27,904 nucleotides of DNA from a virus. The translations under genes and the position numbers were made by a program. The stretch covers positions 1-27,904 of the IMG/VR virus record IMGVR_UViG_3300025137_000203; one strand, written 5' to 3'. Shown in pieces: positions 1-6,003 of this stretch (the first letter of the stretch is position 1; each line of letters starts with the position of its first letter). The notes under the pieces are model-generated. The model did not search any database and was not told where the DNA came from. It saw nothing but the letters and a program-made list of their open reading frames with translations.

Positions 1-207
1 TTAAAAGATTTTAAATACCCAATTCTCTGCACAATCTTCAGCATACCGTTCGCTATGAAGAACACCATCAGTTTCCATCTTTCGAGTTTGTGATAGATGT
101 CCATGTTCATAACAATCAACATACCAAGCTGGATCGTCTTTATATCTAAAAACGGCAGCCTTTCGGCTACCGTCCCAAAATTCATGAATGACTGCTTTAG
201 TCTTCAT
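1..207 (-). CDS. Small hypothetical protein, 68 aa
   Basis: I do not recognise this protein. It is short, mixed-charge and rich in aromatic residues (for example WYVDCYEHG near residue 28), with no membrane segment or signal peptide. Its start codon lies inside the last codons of gp32 (11-nt overlap), and a GAGG ribosome-binding site sits about 7 nt upstream of the ATG, so translation is probably coupled to gp32. The stop codon is at the very edge of the window. The coupling and the ribosome-binding site support a real gene; the function is unknown. Confidence 0.6.
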   Translation of the reverse strand: MKTKAVIHEFWDGSRKAAVFRYKDDPAWYVDCYEHGHLSQTRKMETDGVLHSERYAEDCAENWVFKIF

Positions 208-1087
208 TAGCTAACCTCGCAAAATATGACATAGTATCGTCATCTTCACTAGGAATATTTTCAGCTGTAACTGGCTGAACTGGAGCCGGAGCTGGCTCAT
301 TCATCTGAGCAGTCTGAGCCATAGTTGGCGCACCAGCCATTATAGCTTCTTCACCAAGAACTCTACCTAATTTAGCTTTTAAATCATCATAGGTTTTATA
401 ATTCTTTGGATCAGTGAATTCAGATAAATCGTGCAATTGATTATAAAGTGCTTCTAATTTAACATCATCACCAGAGTGTAAAGGAGTTTGCGCTGCGAAC
501 TCAGATTTATCGTAGTTACGATAACCTTCAACATTTCTAATTTTAAGTTTGAAGTCTGCACCTTCCCAGAAGTCAAATGGATTGACCGCTTTTTCATCAG
601 CGAATTCTGGTTGCATTGAATCCATAATCTTATCGAAGATCTTTTTACCAAACTTGTAAAGAAATACTTTACCTTCGTTTGCTGGATTTGATGGATCTTG
701 TAAAACAAGCATATTGACTACATAATGTAATCTACGCTTTTGATCTCTGGCTCTATCTTTATCAGATTCAATACCTGAATTCCAAAGTTTAGAGTTAAGT
801 TCACCGACTGGATCAGGTTGGCTAATAGATGTAAGTGAGTTTTCAATGTACCATAAACCAGTTGGTCCTTTAAATCCGTGGTCCCAATATCTAACCCATG
901 GGAGTTCTTGACCTTCGGTTGCTGGTAAAAACCTAAGAAGAGCGTAGCCATTACCTGCTTTATCTACTGTTGGTTTCCAGATTCTTTCATCAGTGTAGTT
1001 TTTCTTTTCACCACCACCTGCTTGATCTGCTGCTTGAATAAGTTTTGAGATTTGATCTCGGTTTTGTTTTAAATTTGCAAAAGACAT
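197..1087 (-). CDS. 32: Single-stranded DNA-binding protein gp32
   Basis: This is the T4 gp32 type of ssDNA-binding protein, which coats single strands during replication, recombination and repair and contacts the other replisome proteins. The OB-fold core is recognisable: KAGNGYALLRFLP near residues 43-55, the DHGF segment near 69-72, NEGKVFLYKFGKKI near 137-150, and a FWEGADFKLKI block near 173-183. The C-terminus is Pro/Ala-rich and then acidic, as expected for the partner-binding tail. The length, 296 aa, fits the family (T4 has 301). His70 of the T4 zinc site is conserved, but no cysteine is visible anywhere in the protein, so the T4 zinc knuckle is absent, as I recall for cyanophage gp32. 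The start is supported by a TAAGGA ribosome-binding site. The gene has its own promoter at 1126-1154. Confidence 0.96.
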   Translation of the reverse strand: MSFANLKQNRDQISKLIQAADQAGGGEKKNYTDERIWKPTVDKAGNGYALLRFLPATEGQELPWVRYWDHGFKGPTGLWYIENSLTSISQPDPVGELNSKLWNSGIESDKDRARDQKRRLHYVVNMLVLQDPSNPANEGKVFLYKFGKKIFDKIMDSMQPEFADEKAVNPFDFWEGADFKLKIRNVEGYRNYDKSEFAAQTPLHSGDDVKLEALYNQLHDLSEFTDPKNYKTYDDLKAKLGRVLGEEAIMAGAPTMAQTAQMNEPAPAPVQPVTAENIPSEDDDTMSYFARLANED

Positions 1088-1125
1088 ATATTTTCCTTAT
1101 ATTTGCTGAAATATGTTACTGTAAT

Positions 1126-1154
1126 ATTATACAACATACATATGTTGTTGTACA
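1126..1154 (-). promoter_or_regulatory. gp32 promoter with a palindrome between -35 and -10
   Basis: On the minus strand the -10 TATAAT is at 1126-1131 and the -35 TGTACA at 1149-1154, separated by exactly 17 bp. This matches the other promoters in the window. The spacer is filled by a perfect inverted repeat, ACAACATA-N2-TATGTTGT (1131-1148), which overlaps the first base of the -10. That is a classic place for a repressor operator. gp32 translation is autoregulated in T4, so a DNA-level operator here would be a different mechanism; this part is inference. Confidence 0.75.
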
Positions 1155-1169
1155 CCATTATATATACGC

Positions 1170-1412
1170 TTAATCAGAGAATGCTGAGTCTAGCGTATTC
1201 TGTTTTGGTAAGTAGTTTAAAGCCGTTGCCTCGGCTGCTATTTTGTCTCTAATAATTGGAGAGACAAATTTCTTCATATCTTCTGGTTCAAGATCGTTCT
1301 TTTCGCAGAGATGTAATACTGCATCCATATAACTAATCTTTAATTCGCTTACTGTCTTTTCAATAATAACAGTAAATTTAGATTTAGTTAAAAATTCTTC
1401 TTCGATTGTCAT
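1170..1412 (-). CDS. 33: gp33-like late-transcription co-activator
   Basis: An 80-aa protein that resembles the gp33 homologues found next to gene 32 in marine T4-like phages. In T4, gp33 bridges the sliding clamp and host RNA polymerase and is needed for late transcription. Visible features are the SYMDAVLHLCEKNDLEPED stretch near residues 27-45 and the IRDKIAAEATALNYLPK segment near 54-70, both as I recall them from cyanophage gp33. It is shorter than T4 gp33 (112 aa). Its ATG overlaps the stop of the upstream 380-aa gene by ATGA, and gp32 follows after its own promoter. T4 places gene 59 between 33 and 32; no gp59-like gene is present here. The assignment rests on motif memory plus position. 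Confidence 0.7.
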   Translation of the reverse strand: MTIEEEFLTKSKFTVIIEKTVSELKISYMDAVLHLCEKNDLEPEDMKKFVSPIIRDKIAAEATALNYLPKQNTLDSAFSD

Positions 1413-2551
1413 TTATCAAATACCCTTAATAATATTGTATCTTTGTTAATACGTCCATTAGCTTCTTTACCTTTGGTACTTAAACCATCTAATTCTTTTT
1501 GAATTTGATTTGATGTCTTATCTAAAAGAATAGGTATAAAATCCATTGGTTTTCTTAGTTTTATTTTAATACTGGTTTCTCTATTAAAGTTTTTAATTGT
1601 AGAACCAGATATTTGGAAACCTTTCGGATGATCGGTTTGGTAGTAAGAAAGTTCTTTATATTTTGTATTGAATACAAACAAACGAACTTTACCAACAATT
1701 TGTGCTGGATTAATCGATACAATCTTAAATTCAGAATCTTCTTTCTGATATTTTATACGAGAAACTTGCTTATCAATTGAAGGTAGTTTCGGTATTTTAA
1801 TTGATCTAGTAGCTTTCTTAGCTGCTTTAATTCTATCTAAATCAGCTAACATTGATTGACATTCTTTAATACGACGATTGAGTTCTGATCGTTTTAAATG
1901 AGAATAGCCTTCTACTGCTTGTTCACAGCGCTTATGATAAGCGTCTTCATAATCAAGCAACCAGCCCTCAATCACCGTACGTACTGGAATAGTGGCAGAT
2001 CCACTTAGTCCATGTTTACCAAACATTTGGTAAACGTCCAGAGAAGCCTGTTCACCTTCGATCCACGAGTCTTCAAGAGAAAGGAGATCTTGCATAATCG
2101 TGTTACTGATCTTTTGTTGAAGTCGTTGTTGAGGAGAGAGTGTGATAACATTAGAGTTATCCGACTCCAACTTTTTGGCATTATATATAGCTTTGCCTTC
2201 TTCAATGAGAGGTATTATCCTTTCAAATAAATGAGACAAATAGCTTGCAGCCTTCTCGGATTCTTGTGTCTTGTTTAATTCAGCGTTATACCAAAATGCT
2301 GTAGCTGCATGATGTGTCATACAAAATTTGTAATCTGGATTTGCTAAAATATATTTAGATGGTTTAGGGAAGTTTTTCTTAACCCATGTTTTAACTTGGC
2401 TGATACAGTCTTTTTTATCAACGTTCATATGAAAATAATCTTTAACTGCGTCGAAACCTTTTTCAATTGGTGCACCATTTACACCAGTACGTGCTCTTGA
2501 TCTAGCAATTTTCTTTTTTGATTTTTTACCTTTTAATGCAGCTAATCCCAT
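1409..2551 (-). CDS. Conserved T4-like marine phage protein, 380 aa
   Basis: A large soluble protein of unknown function that I associate with a family conserved in cyanophages and pelagiphages. The N-terminus is strongly basic (GKKSKKKIARSRAR near residues 8-21). The middle is helical and charged. The C-terminal part carries a block INPAQIVGKVRLFVFNTK (about residues 285-302) followed by a GSTIKNFN segment, which I recall as the diagnostic region of the family. It overlaps gp33 by ATGA and the upstream small gene by TAATG, so it is co-transcribed with gp33. A role in DNA transactions is plausible from the basic N-terminus and the neighbours, but it is not shown. Confidence 0.85.
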   Translation of the reverse strand: MGLAALKGKKSKKKIARSRARTGVNGAPIEKGFDAVKDYFHMNVDKKDCISQVKTWVKKNFPKPSKYILANPDYKFCMTHHAATAFWYNAELNKTQESEKAASYLSHLFERIIPLIEEGKAIYNAKKLESDNSNVITLSPQQRLQQKISNTIMQDLLSLEDSWIEGEQASLDVYQMFGKHGLSGSATIPVRTVIEGWLLDYEDAYHKRCEQAVEGYSHLKRSELNRRIKECQSMLADLDRIKAAKKATRSIKIPKLPSIDKQVSRIKYQKEDSEFKIVSINPAQIVGKVRLFVFNTKYKELSYYQTDHPKGFQISGSTIKNFNRETSIKIKLRKPMDFIPILLDKTSNQIQKELDGLSTKGKEANGRINKDTILLRVFDK

Positions 2552-2787
2552 TACACGCTCTCCGGCATGTTTGGAAACTTAGCTAGAATTCCGTTAACGC
2601 GATCTAAATAAGTGCAGCATAACTCTATCATAAACTCAGGATTATCTGTGCAAAAAATATCAAAAGCGTGTAAGCCTTTCAAGCCATCATACTGAAAATT
2701 ATCAGTAAAGCCTTTAAGACCTTTAGTGTTCTCGAGATAATCTAAATAGTACTCGATAGCATTTCTTTCTGTGGTTATATTAAACAT
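2551..2787 (-). CDS. Small hypothetical protein, 78 aa
   Basis: Unrecognised small protein and first gene of the operon leading to gp33. I place the start at the ATG ending at 2787 (sequence begins MFNITTER) because a GAGGAG ribosome-binding site lies 6-7 nt upstream; the longer frame would need a TTG start inside that site. The protein is acidic to neutral with a predicted helical first half and three cysteines (CTD, and CCTYLD near residue 57). Its TAA overlaps the ATG of the 380-aa gene (TAATG). The promoter at 2830-2858 lies directly upstream. Confidence 0.75.
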   Translation of the reverse strand: MFNITTERNAIEYYLDYLENTKGLKGFTDNFQYDGLKGLHAFDIFCTDNPEFMIELCCTYLDRVNGILAKFPNMPESV

Positions 2788-2829
2788 ATATTGTCTCCTC
2801 AACTAATGTTAAATTTTTATTATACTAGT

Positions 2830-2901
2830 ATTATACACCGATTTCACACAAATGTACATAAAAAAGTGAGCAGTATGTAAATTAAATGATTAATGTGTTA
2901 A
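2830..2901 (-). promoter_or_regulatory. Modular early-type promoter (gp33 operon)
   Basis: The -10 TATAAT is at 2830-2835 and the -35 TGTACA at 2853-2858, with a 17-bp spacer. The GCTCAC box is at 2866-2871, 7 nt further upstream. A degenerate copy of the 20-nt upstream box is at 2882-2901, 10 nt beyond that. The cassette abuts the stop codon of the SleB hydrolase gene (2902). An extra palindrome ATACTAGTAT sits just downstream of the -10. The layout is the same as at 4529, 5830 and 16182. Confidence 0.85.
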
Positions 2902-3342
2902 TTACTTTTTATAGAATATATGTTTACCAATAGTATTAGTTTTAATCATATCTTTAGTCCACTTAGGATTTACGTAATCTGCATGATACCATAAAGCTCC
3001 ATCAACTAAGTCATCATGAGCATTAACCATAACTTGAAGTGACGACTTAACTGCCTGTTTCCAAGCGTCATGATCTGTGTTTCTTACGTCGTCAGGTTTA
3101 CCATCACAATACCAGCTAAATTGACATCTATTTTTTACTGGATATTCTTTTTTAGGATCTTTCCACGATGCTCGAGTCGGTCCTTGAAAAACAACTTTGC
3201 ATATTCTGTTTGGATATAAGTCAGACTCAACTCTGTTCATAACAACTTGGTTTACTGCAATCATGCCTTCATAGCTTTGATTACGAGCTTCCCAGTAAGC
3301 ATTAAGTGCTAAACACATGAGTGCAGAAGCTGCAATAGACAT
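2902..3342 (-). CDS. SleB/CwlJ-type cell wall hydrolase
   Basis: A 146-aa protein of the Hydrolase_2 (SleB/CwlJ) family, which cleaves peptidoglycan glycan strands; in phages it acts at lysis or as a virion murein hydrolase. The family core is complete: LALNAYWEARNQ (residues 11-22, with the likely catalytic Glu18), EGMIAVNQVVMNRV (25-38), CQFSWYCDG (73-81), and the C-terminal GALWYHADYV...IGKHIFYK block (115-145). The domain fills the protein, with no separate signal peptide or peptidoglycan-binding module, although the first 14 residues are hydrophobic. The ribosome-binding site is weak. The spanins at 26586-27309 are far away, so this gene is not in an obvious lysis cassette. Confidence 0.9.
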   Translation of the reverse strand: MSIAASALMCLALNAYWEARNQSYEGMIAVNQVVMNRVESDLYPNRICKVVFQGPTRASWKDPKKEYPVKNRCQFSWYCDGKPDDVRNTDHDAWKQAVKSSLQVMVNAHDDLVDGALWYHADYVNPKWTKDMIKTNTIGKHIFYKK

Positions 3343-3345
3343 TGT

Positions 3346-3585
3346 CTATGACCAGTCCTGTGCAGCGATCCACTTCTGAACTTCGCCGTATGTTGGTCGA
3401 GTATCACTAGTATGGAAATGCACACTTGCGCAACCTTCACCATCACTAGTTTCTTCTTCTATCATCCAAGTCCAATGATTATCTGGATGTAAATCAATTT
3501 GAATTCTAAATCTATCATGTAGGTATTCGTCACGCGGTCGACCACTTGCTTCTATTTTTAAATTTAAAGGTGTTTTAATAGCCAT
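3346..3585 (-). CDS. Small hypothetical protein, 79 aa
   Basis: Not recognised. It is acidic with many aromatic and His residues (HPDNHWTWMIEEE near residues 33-45, and a C-terminal KWIAAQDW). There is no membrane segment. The start is well supported by a GAGGAG site 6 nt upstream and by the TAATG overlap with the preceding gene. It is followed 3 nt later by the SleB hydrolase, so the two are probably co-translated. Confidence 0.7.
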   Translation of the reverse strand: MAIKTPLNLKIEASGRPRDEYLHDRFRIQIDLHPDNHWTWMIEEETSDGEGCASVHFHTSDTRPTYGEVQKWIAAQDWS

Positions 3586-3941
3586 TAGTTTCTCCTCATT
3601 TGCGCGTATTGTTTAGGATCGTCTCCTCTACCGACAGGTACTGTGTTCGATTTATGTAACGTTGCGAGTCCAGTAATATAGTCTCCCGAGTAGACATTAA
3701 TTTTTGTTTTACCTTGGACAGCACCAACAGTATCTGACGTTGGAATTGCACGATCAATTTTATAATTAGGAATTTTATTACCACTAGATTTTTCTTTATC
3801 TTTAAGCTGCGAAGGATGTACACCTCTCTTCATCAACCATGCATCGTGTGCAGCTTGTACTTTTTCCCATCCAGGTTTTCTTTTTTGCTTGCGCTTCTTA
3901 CTATTTATACTGCTCATACCGCGTACTAAATGCATTGTCAT
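3585..3941 (-). CDS. Basic hypothetical protein, 118 aa
   Basis: Not recognised. The N-terminal third is strongly basic (NSKKRKQKRKPGWEK near residues 13-27), which suggests nucleic acid or virion binding; the rest is polar and Gly-rich. I place the start at the ATG ending at 3941, because it overlaps the previous gene's stop (ATGA) and has a GAGGA site 6 nt upstream. A longer frame opens at 3959, and internal ATGs two and eight codons downstream are also possible. A TATAAATA sequence (3902-3909) lies inside this coding region. Confidence 0.65.
   Translation of the reverse strand: MTMHLVRGMSSINSKKRKQKRKPGWEKVQAAHDAWLMKRGVHPSQLKDKEKSSGNKIPNYKIDRAIPTSDTVGAVQGKTKINVYSGDYITGLATLHKSNTVPVGRGDDPKQYAQMRRN
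3902..3909 (-). promoter_or_regulatory. Possible T4-type late promoter TATAAATA
   Basis: An exact minus-strand match to the T4 late -10 consensus. Downstream on the same strand are the 79-aa gene and the SleB hydrolase, a plausible late gene. It lies inside codons Ser-Ile-Asn-Ser of the 118-aa gene, so it could be a chance match; the leader to the next gene would be about 300 nt. Confidence 0.3.
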
Positions 3942-4231
3942 TGTGATTCCTCGCTCCATTCGTTATACCAAAAAATAGCTGCAGATGCAATTCGTGTAGG
4001 ATATGATTGTAATCCATAACCTGTACCAGCTTTAAGCGATTCTTTATCAACTAATTCTTTATGATAATGAGTAACATCATCAAACTTTTCGTAAAGCTTA
4101 TTGCATAGTAAATCATAATCCATATCTGTTAGAACATTCATATCTTGCTTATAGTACAGATAAGATGAAGTCAAATAATAAGTAAGTAATTGATTTGGCT
4201 TCAACTCATTTATATTAGGATAAGCTGACAT
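3938..4231 (-). CDS. Conserved phage protein, 97 aa (LigA-hairpin-like)
   Basis: A small protein that I recall from marine T4-like phages without a known function. The N-terminal LTYYLTSSYLYYKQ... VLTDMDYDLLCNKL region (about residues 16-46) resembles the tyrosine-rich helical hairpin of domain Ia of NAD-dependent DNA ligases, where Tyr and Asp residues contact the NMN half of NAD. No ligase catalytic domain follows. The C-terminal GTGYGLQSYPTRIASAA is a second conserved-looking block. I start it at 4231, next to the upstream stop (TAA-T-ATG); a longer open frame extends upstream through the neighbouring gene. Confidence 0.7.
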   Translation of the reverse strand: MSAYPNINELKPNQLLTYYLTSSYLYYKQDMNVLTDMDYDLLCNKLYEKFDDVTHYHKELVDKESLKAGTGYGLQSYPTRIASAAIFWYNEWSEESQ

Positions 4232-4232
4232 A

Positions 4233-4496
4233 TTAATTCCAACCTTCAGCTGATTCATATTCTTTTTGGTCGCGGCATTTGTCACCATAGTGTTCATCAA
4301 GATATTTAGGAGCGTCTGTCCACGCATTGATGTTATCATCACCGGCAAATTTATCCATGAATGAGGTTTCATCTCTTTTAACAGAGGCGTTTTTCCCCAT
4401 CTTTTTGTTGAACTTTTTAGTAACTTTTCTTAAAGCTTCCATACGTTCTTCAGCAGACATGTCTTTTGTGATGATAATTTTTGATTTTGATTTCAT
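4233..4496 (-). CDS. Small charged hypothetical protein, 87 aa
   Basis: Not recognised. The N-terminal half is Lys-rich and helical (AEERMEALRKVTKKFNKK near residues 15-32) and the C-terminal half is acidic (ending EYESAEGWN). It is the first gene behind the promoter at 4529-4557, and its leader has an AGGAA ribosome-binding site followed by an A-rich spacer. It leads a small operon running through 4231, 3941 and 3585 to the SleB hydrolase. Confidence 0.7.
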   Translation of the reverse strand: MKSKSKIIITKDMSAEERMEALRKVTKKFNKKMGKNASVKRDETSFMDKFAGDDNINAWTDAPKYLDEHYGDKCRDQKEYESAEGWN

Positions 4497-4528
4497 ATTT
4501 TTTTTCCTATTTTCATTTTAATAAGTAT

Positions 4529-4600
4529 ATTATACCATGATTTTAAACAATTGTACATAAAAAAGTGAGCAGATTTCAAACTAAATGATGAACTTGTTAA
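4529..4600 (-). promoter_or_regulatory. Modular early-type promoter
   Basis: The -10 TATAAT is at 4529-4534 and the -35 TGTACA at 4552-4557 (17-bp spacer). GCTCAC is at 4565-4570 and the 20-nt upstream box at 4581-4600. Downstream it shares the leader ATACTTATTAAAATGA with four other promoters. It starts 7 nt after the 3' end of the tRNA gene. Confidence 0.88.
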
Positions 4601-4607
4601 TTGAATT

Positions 4608-4684
4608 TGGCCTGCCTTGGAAGACTCGAACTCCCGACCTCTGGTTTCGTAGACCAGCGCTCTATCCAGCTGAGCTAAAGGCAG
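4608..4684 (-). tRNA. tRNA-Arg (anticodon ACG)
   Basis: A complete cloverleaf folds by eye. The acceptor stem CTGCCTT/AAGGCAG is a perfect 7 bp. The D-arm starts TAGCTCAGC. The anticodon stem CTGGT/ACCAG encloses loop CTACGAA, giving anticodon ACG. The T-arm is GGGAG-TTCGAGT-CTTCC. The discriminator is G and the CCA end is encoded. Adenosine at position 34 implies inosine editing by host TadA so that CGU, CGC and CGA can be read. The gene lies at the end of the 5500-4753 operon and before the 4529 promoter. Confidence 0.95.
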
Positions 4685-4694
4685 TTGTAAATGT

Positions 4695-4742
4695 TTCTCC
4701 AGATCCGATAAGAAAAATGAAAGGAAAAATGGATCTGGAGAA
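4695..4742. repeat. 12-bp perfect inverted repeat upstream of the tRNA
   Basis: Arms TTCTCCAGATCC (4695-4706) and GGATCTGGAGAA (4731-4742) are perfectly complementary and enclose a 24-nt A-rich loop. In the minus-strand transcript the hairpin lies between the stop of the 80-aa gene (4753) and the tRNA 5' end (4684). There is no U-tract after it, so it is not a standard terminator. It could guide tRNA 5' processing or protect the mRNA 3' end. Confidence 0.85.
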
Positions 4743-4752
4743 TTTCTAAGCA

Positions 4753-4995
4753 TTAACTATAATCTTTAAAGTTTTTGCTATCTTCGTTATCGTCAAAACC
4801 TATAGTATAAGCGATAATTTCTTTTTCAGTCATCTCTGACTTTTCAATTCGTAAACCTTTATTTGTACCTTCAGGCCAATGATGTGGATCGAACGGTCTT
4901 TGATAATAGCTATCTGCGCCACCTCTATCGTATGGTGAACCGTTTTCCATAGAAAAGTTAATATCGTAATCTTTTTCTTTCATAATATATCTCAT
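4753..4995 (-). CDS. Small conserved phage protein, 80 aa
   Basis: A small protein of a type I recall from marine T4-like phages, with the blocks GSPYDRGGADSYYQRPFDPH (near residues 20-39) and EIIAYTIGFDDNE (about 60-72). No function is known to me. The start at 4995 overlaps the upstream stop (ATGA) and has GGAG about 8 nt upstream; a second ATG four codons later is also possible. It is the last protein gene before the hairpin and tRNA-Arg. Confidence 0.75.
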   Translation of the reverse strand: MRYIMKEKDYDINFSMENGSPYDRGGADSYYQRPFDPHHWPEGTNKGLRIEKSEMTEKEIIAYTIGFDDNEDSKNFKDYS

Positions 4996-5234
4996 TGAGA
5001 AATCTCCATCAAATTCCAATCATCTAAAGAATCCTGCATAAACTCAACTGGATCTCCGTCTCTACCTTTTTGAGTATCATAAGGCATAGTAGAATTCGAG
5101 AAAAATTCAAATAACTGAAGATATAATTCAGTACCATAAATCTTCATAAGATCACCAGACTCTTGCATTATTTTAGCATCTTCTGGAAACGTTGCTAATA
5201 TGTCCATTGCCATTTGTTTATCGCTAATCCACAT
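4992..5234 (-). CDS. Small hypothetical protein, 80 aa
   Basis: Not recognised. It is acidic, Met-rich and predicted helical, with no membrane segment. The start MWISDKQ at 5234 is chosen from the TAATG overlap with the upstream gene and a GGAG site 9 nt upstream; an earlier in-frame ATG at 5249 would lie inside the preceding gene. It is the middle gene of the operon driven by the promoter at 5531. Confidence 0.7.
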   Translation of the reverse strand: MWISDKQMAMDILATFPEDAKIMQESGDLMKIYGTELYLQLFEFFSNSTMPYDTQKGRDGDPVEFMQDSLDDWNLMEISQ

Positions 5235-5500
5235 TATTTTGCACTCCAACCAATATTGTTATAAGCCCAATCATTTCCTTTATCTTCGACGATTGCCATA
5301 ACAGCGTTTTCTCTTGGAAGAGTGTCCATCTCATTTAGTTTCTTTTGAGCCCACTTGTACCTGTCGCCAAGGATTGCGAGTAAGACAACTTCAGTATCTA
5401 TAGCATCTTGTTTGTACATACCGGTCATATCTTCTTTGATAGCCCATTTTGCCTTTGACTGTTTTTCTAAATCTTTAATTAGCTTTTTTAAATTTTTCAT
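5234..5500 (-). CDS. Small hypothetical protein, 88 aa
   Basis: Not recognised. The N-terminus is a Lys-rich amphipathic helix (NLKKLIKDLEKQSKAKW), followed by a mixed-charge region. The start at 5500 follows an AAGGAAAAC ribosome-binding site in the conserved leader; the frame is open to 5518 but that ATG lies upstream of the site. It is the first gene behind the 5531-5559 promoter. Confidence 0.75.
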   Translation of the reverse strand: MKNLKKLIKDLEKQSKAKWAIKEDMTGMYKQDAIDTEVVLLAILGDRYKWAQKKLNEMDTLPRENAVMAIVEDKGNDWAYNNIGWSAK

Positions 5501-5530
5501 TTTGTTTTCCTTTATCATTTTAATAAGTAT

Positions 5531-5572
5531 ATTATATCATGTTTCTTATCATTTGTAAACAAAAAAGTGAGC
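5531..5572 (-). promoter_or_regulatory. Modular early-type promoter, no 20-nt box
   Basis: The -10 TATAAT is at 5531-5536 and the -35 TTTACA at 5554-5559 (17-bp spacer). GCTCAC is at 5567-5572, 7 nt above the -35. The 20-nt upstream box expected near 5583 is missing; a T-run and the 67-aa gene's 3' end occupy that place. Confidence 0.88.
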
Positions 5573-5593
5573 AGTACGTCACTTTTTTTTTGT

Positions 5594-5797
5594 TTAATTT
5601 TGATTTAAAAAATGTGTTAAAGCCGTAATGGATGTTGGAGTAGCAGAAACCGTTATATTTGGATTTCCCCCAGCAGGACCGATTGGTGTGGATGAGATGA
5701 GAGTTAAATGAAATTCGTTTAAAACCGTTAAGAAATCAGTGATTGATATATCAGATGGTATGTCAAAGTTGTGATTTATTTTTGTAGAATTTTTCAT
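5594..5797 (-). CDS. Hypothetical 67-aa protein with Gly/Pro/Thr-rich core
   Basis: Not recognised. After a polar N-terminus and a helical DFLTVLNEFHLTL segment (about residues 21-33), it has a turn-rich PIGPAGGNPNITVSATPTS stretch, then a short helix at the end. It is a single-gene unit: it has its own complete promoter cassette (5830-5901), an AAGGAAAA ribosome-binding site, and the next promoter immediately downstream. The dedicated promoter suggests early expression at a useful level. The composition is unlike a DNA-binding protein; a host-interaction role is speculation. Confidence 0.7.
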   Translation of the reverse strand: MKNSTKINHNFDIPSDISITDFLTVLNEFHLTLISSTPIGPAGGNPNITVSATPTSITALTHFLNQN

Positions 5798-5829
5798 ATT
5801 TTATTTTCCTTTATCATTTTAATAAGTAT

Positions 5830-5901
5830 ATTATACCATGCTTTTTCACAAATGTAAACAAAAAAGTGAGCAAAAACGAAATTAAATGATGAACTTGTTA
5901 A
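5830..5901 (-). promoter_or_regulatory. Modular early-type promoter (divergent pair, minus side)
   Basis: The -10 TATAAT is at 5830-5835 and the -35 TTTACA at 5853-5858, with a 17-bp spacer. GCTCAC is at 5866-5871 and the 20-nt box at 5882-5901, with the same spacings as the other full copies. It faces away from the plus-strand promoter at 5932-5960; the two -35 elements are about 74 bp apart. Confidence 0.88.
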
Positions 5902-5931
5902 ACATATCTTTATCATTCGTGAAAATAGTTG

Positions 5932-5960
5932 TGTACAGTTCGCACTAGATATGGTATAAT
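5932..5960 (+). promoter_or_regulatory. Plus-strand early-type promoter
   Basis: The -35 TGTACA (5932-5937) and -10 TATAAT (5955-5960) are separated by 17 bp, matching the minus-strand set. The GCTCAC box is not seen above it. It is the only promoter candidate for the plus-strand operon 6004-7015. Confidence 0.82.
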
Positions 5961-6003
5961 AATAGTATTATTGTTGAGGAGCGGAGGTATATTCTTTTTG
6001 ATA

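Noticed and set aside
1170-2551. Search for a gp59 helicase loader between gp33 and gp32
   Set aside because: The 380-aa protein is too long and lacks any resemblance to gp59; the gene is absent from its T4 position.
4493-4753. 86-codon minus-strand open frame
   Set aside because: It runs through the tRNA-Arg, the promoter at 4529 and the hairpin; it is a by-product of those elements.
5573-5592. T-run after a short GTGA/TCAC stem on the plus strand, terminator-like
   Set aside because: The stem is only 4 bp and no plus-strand transcript is expected there.
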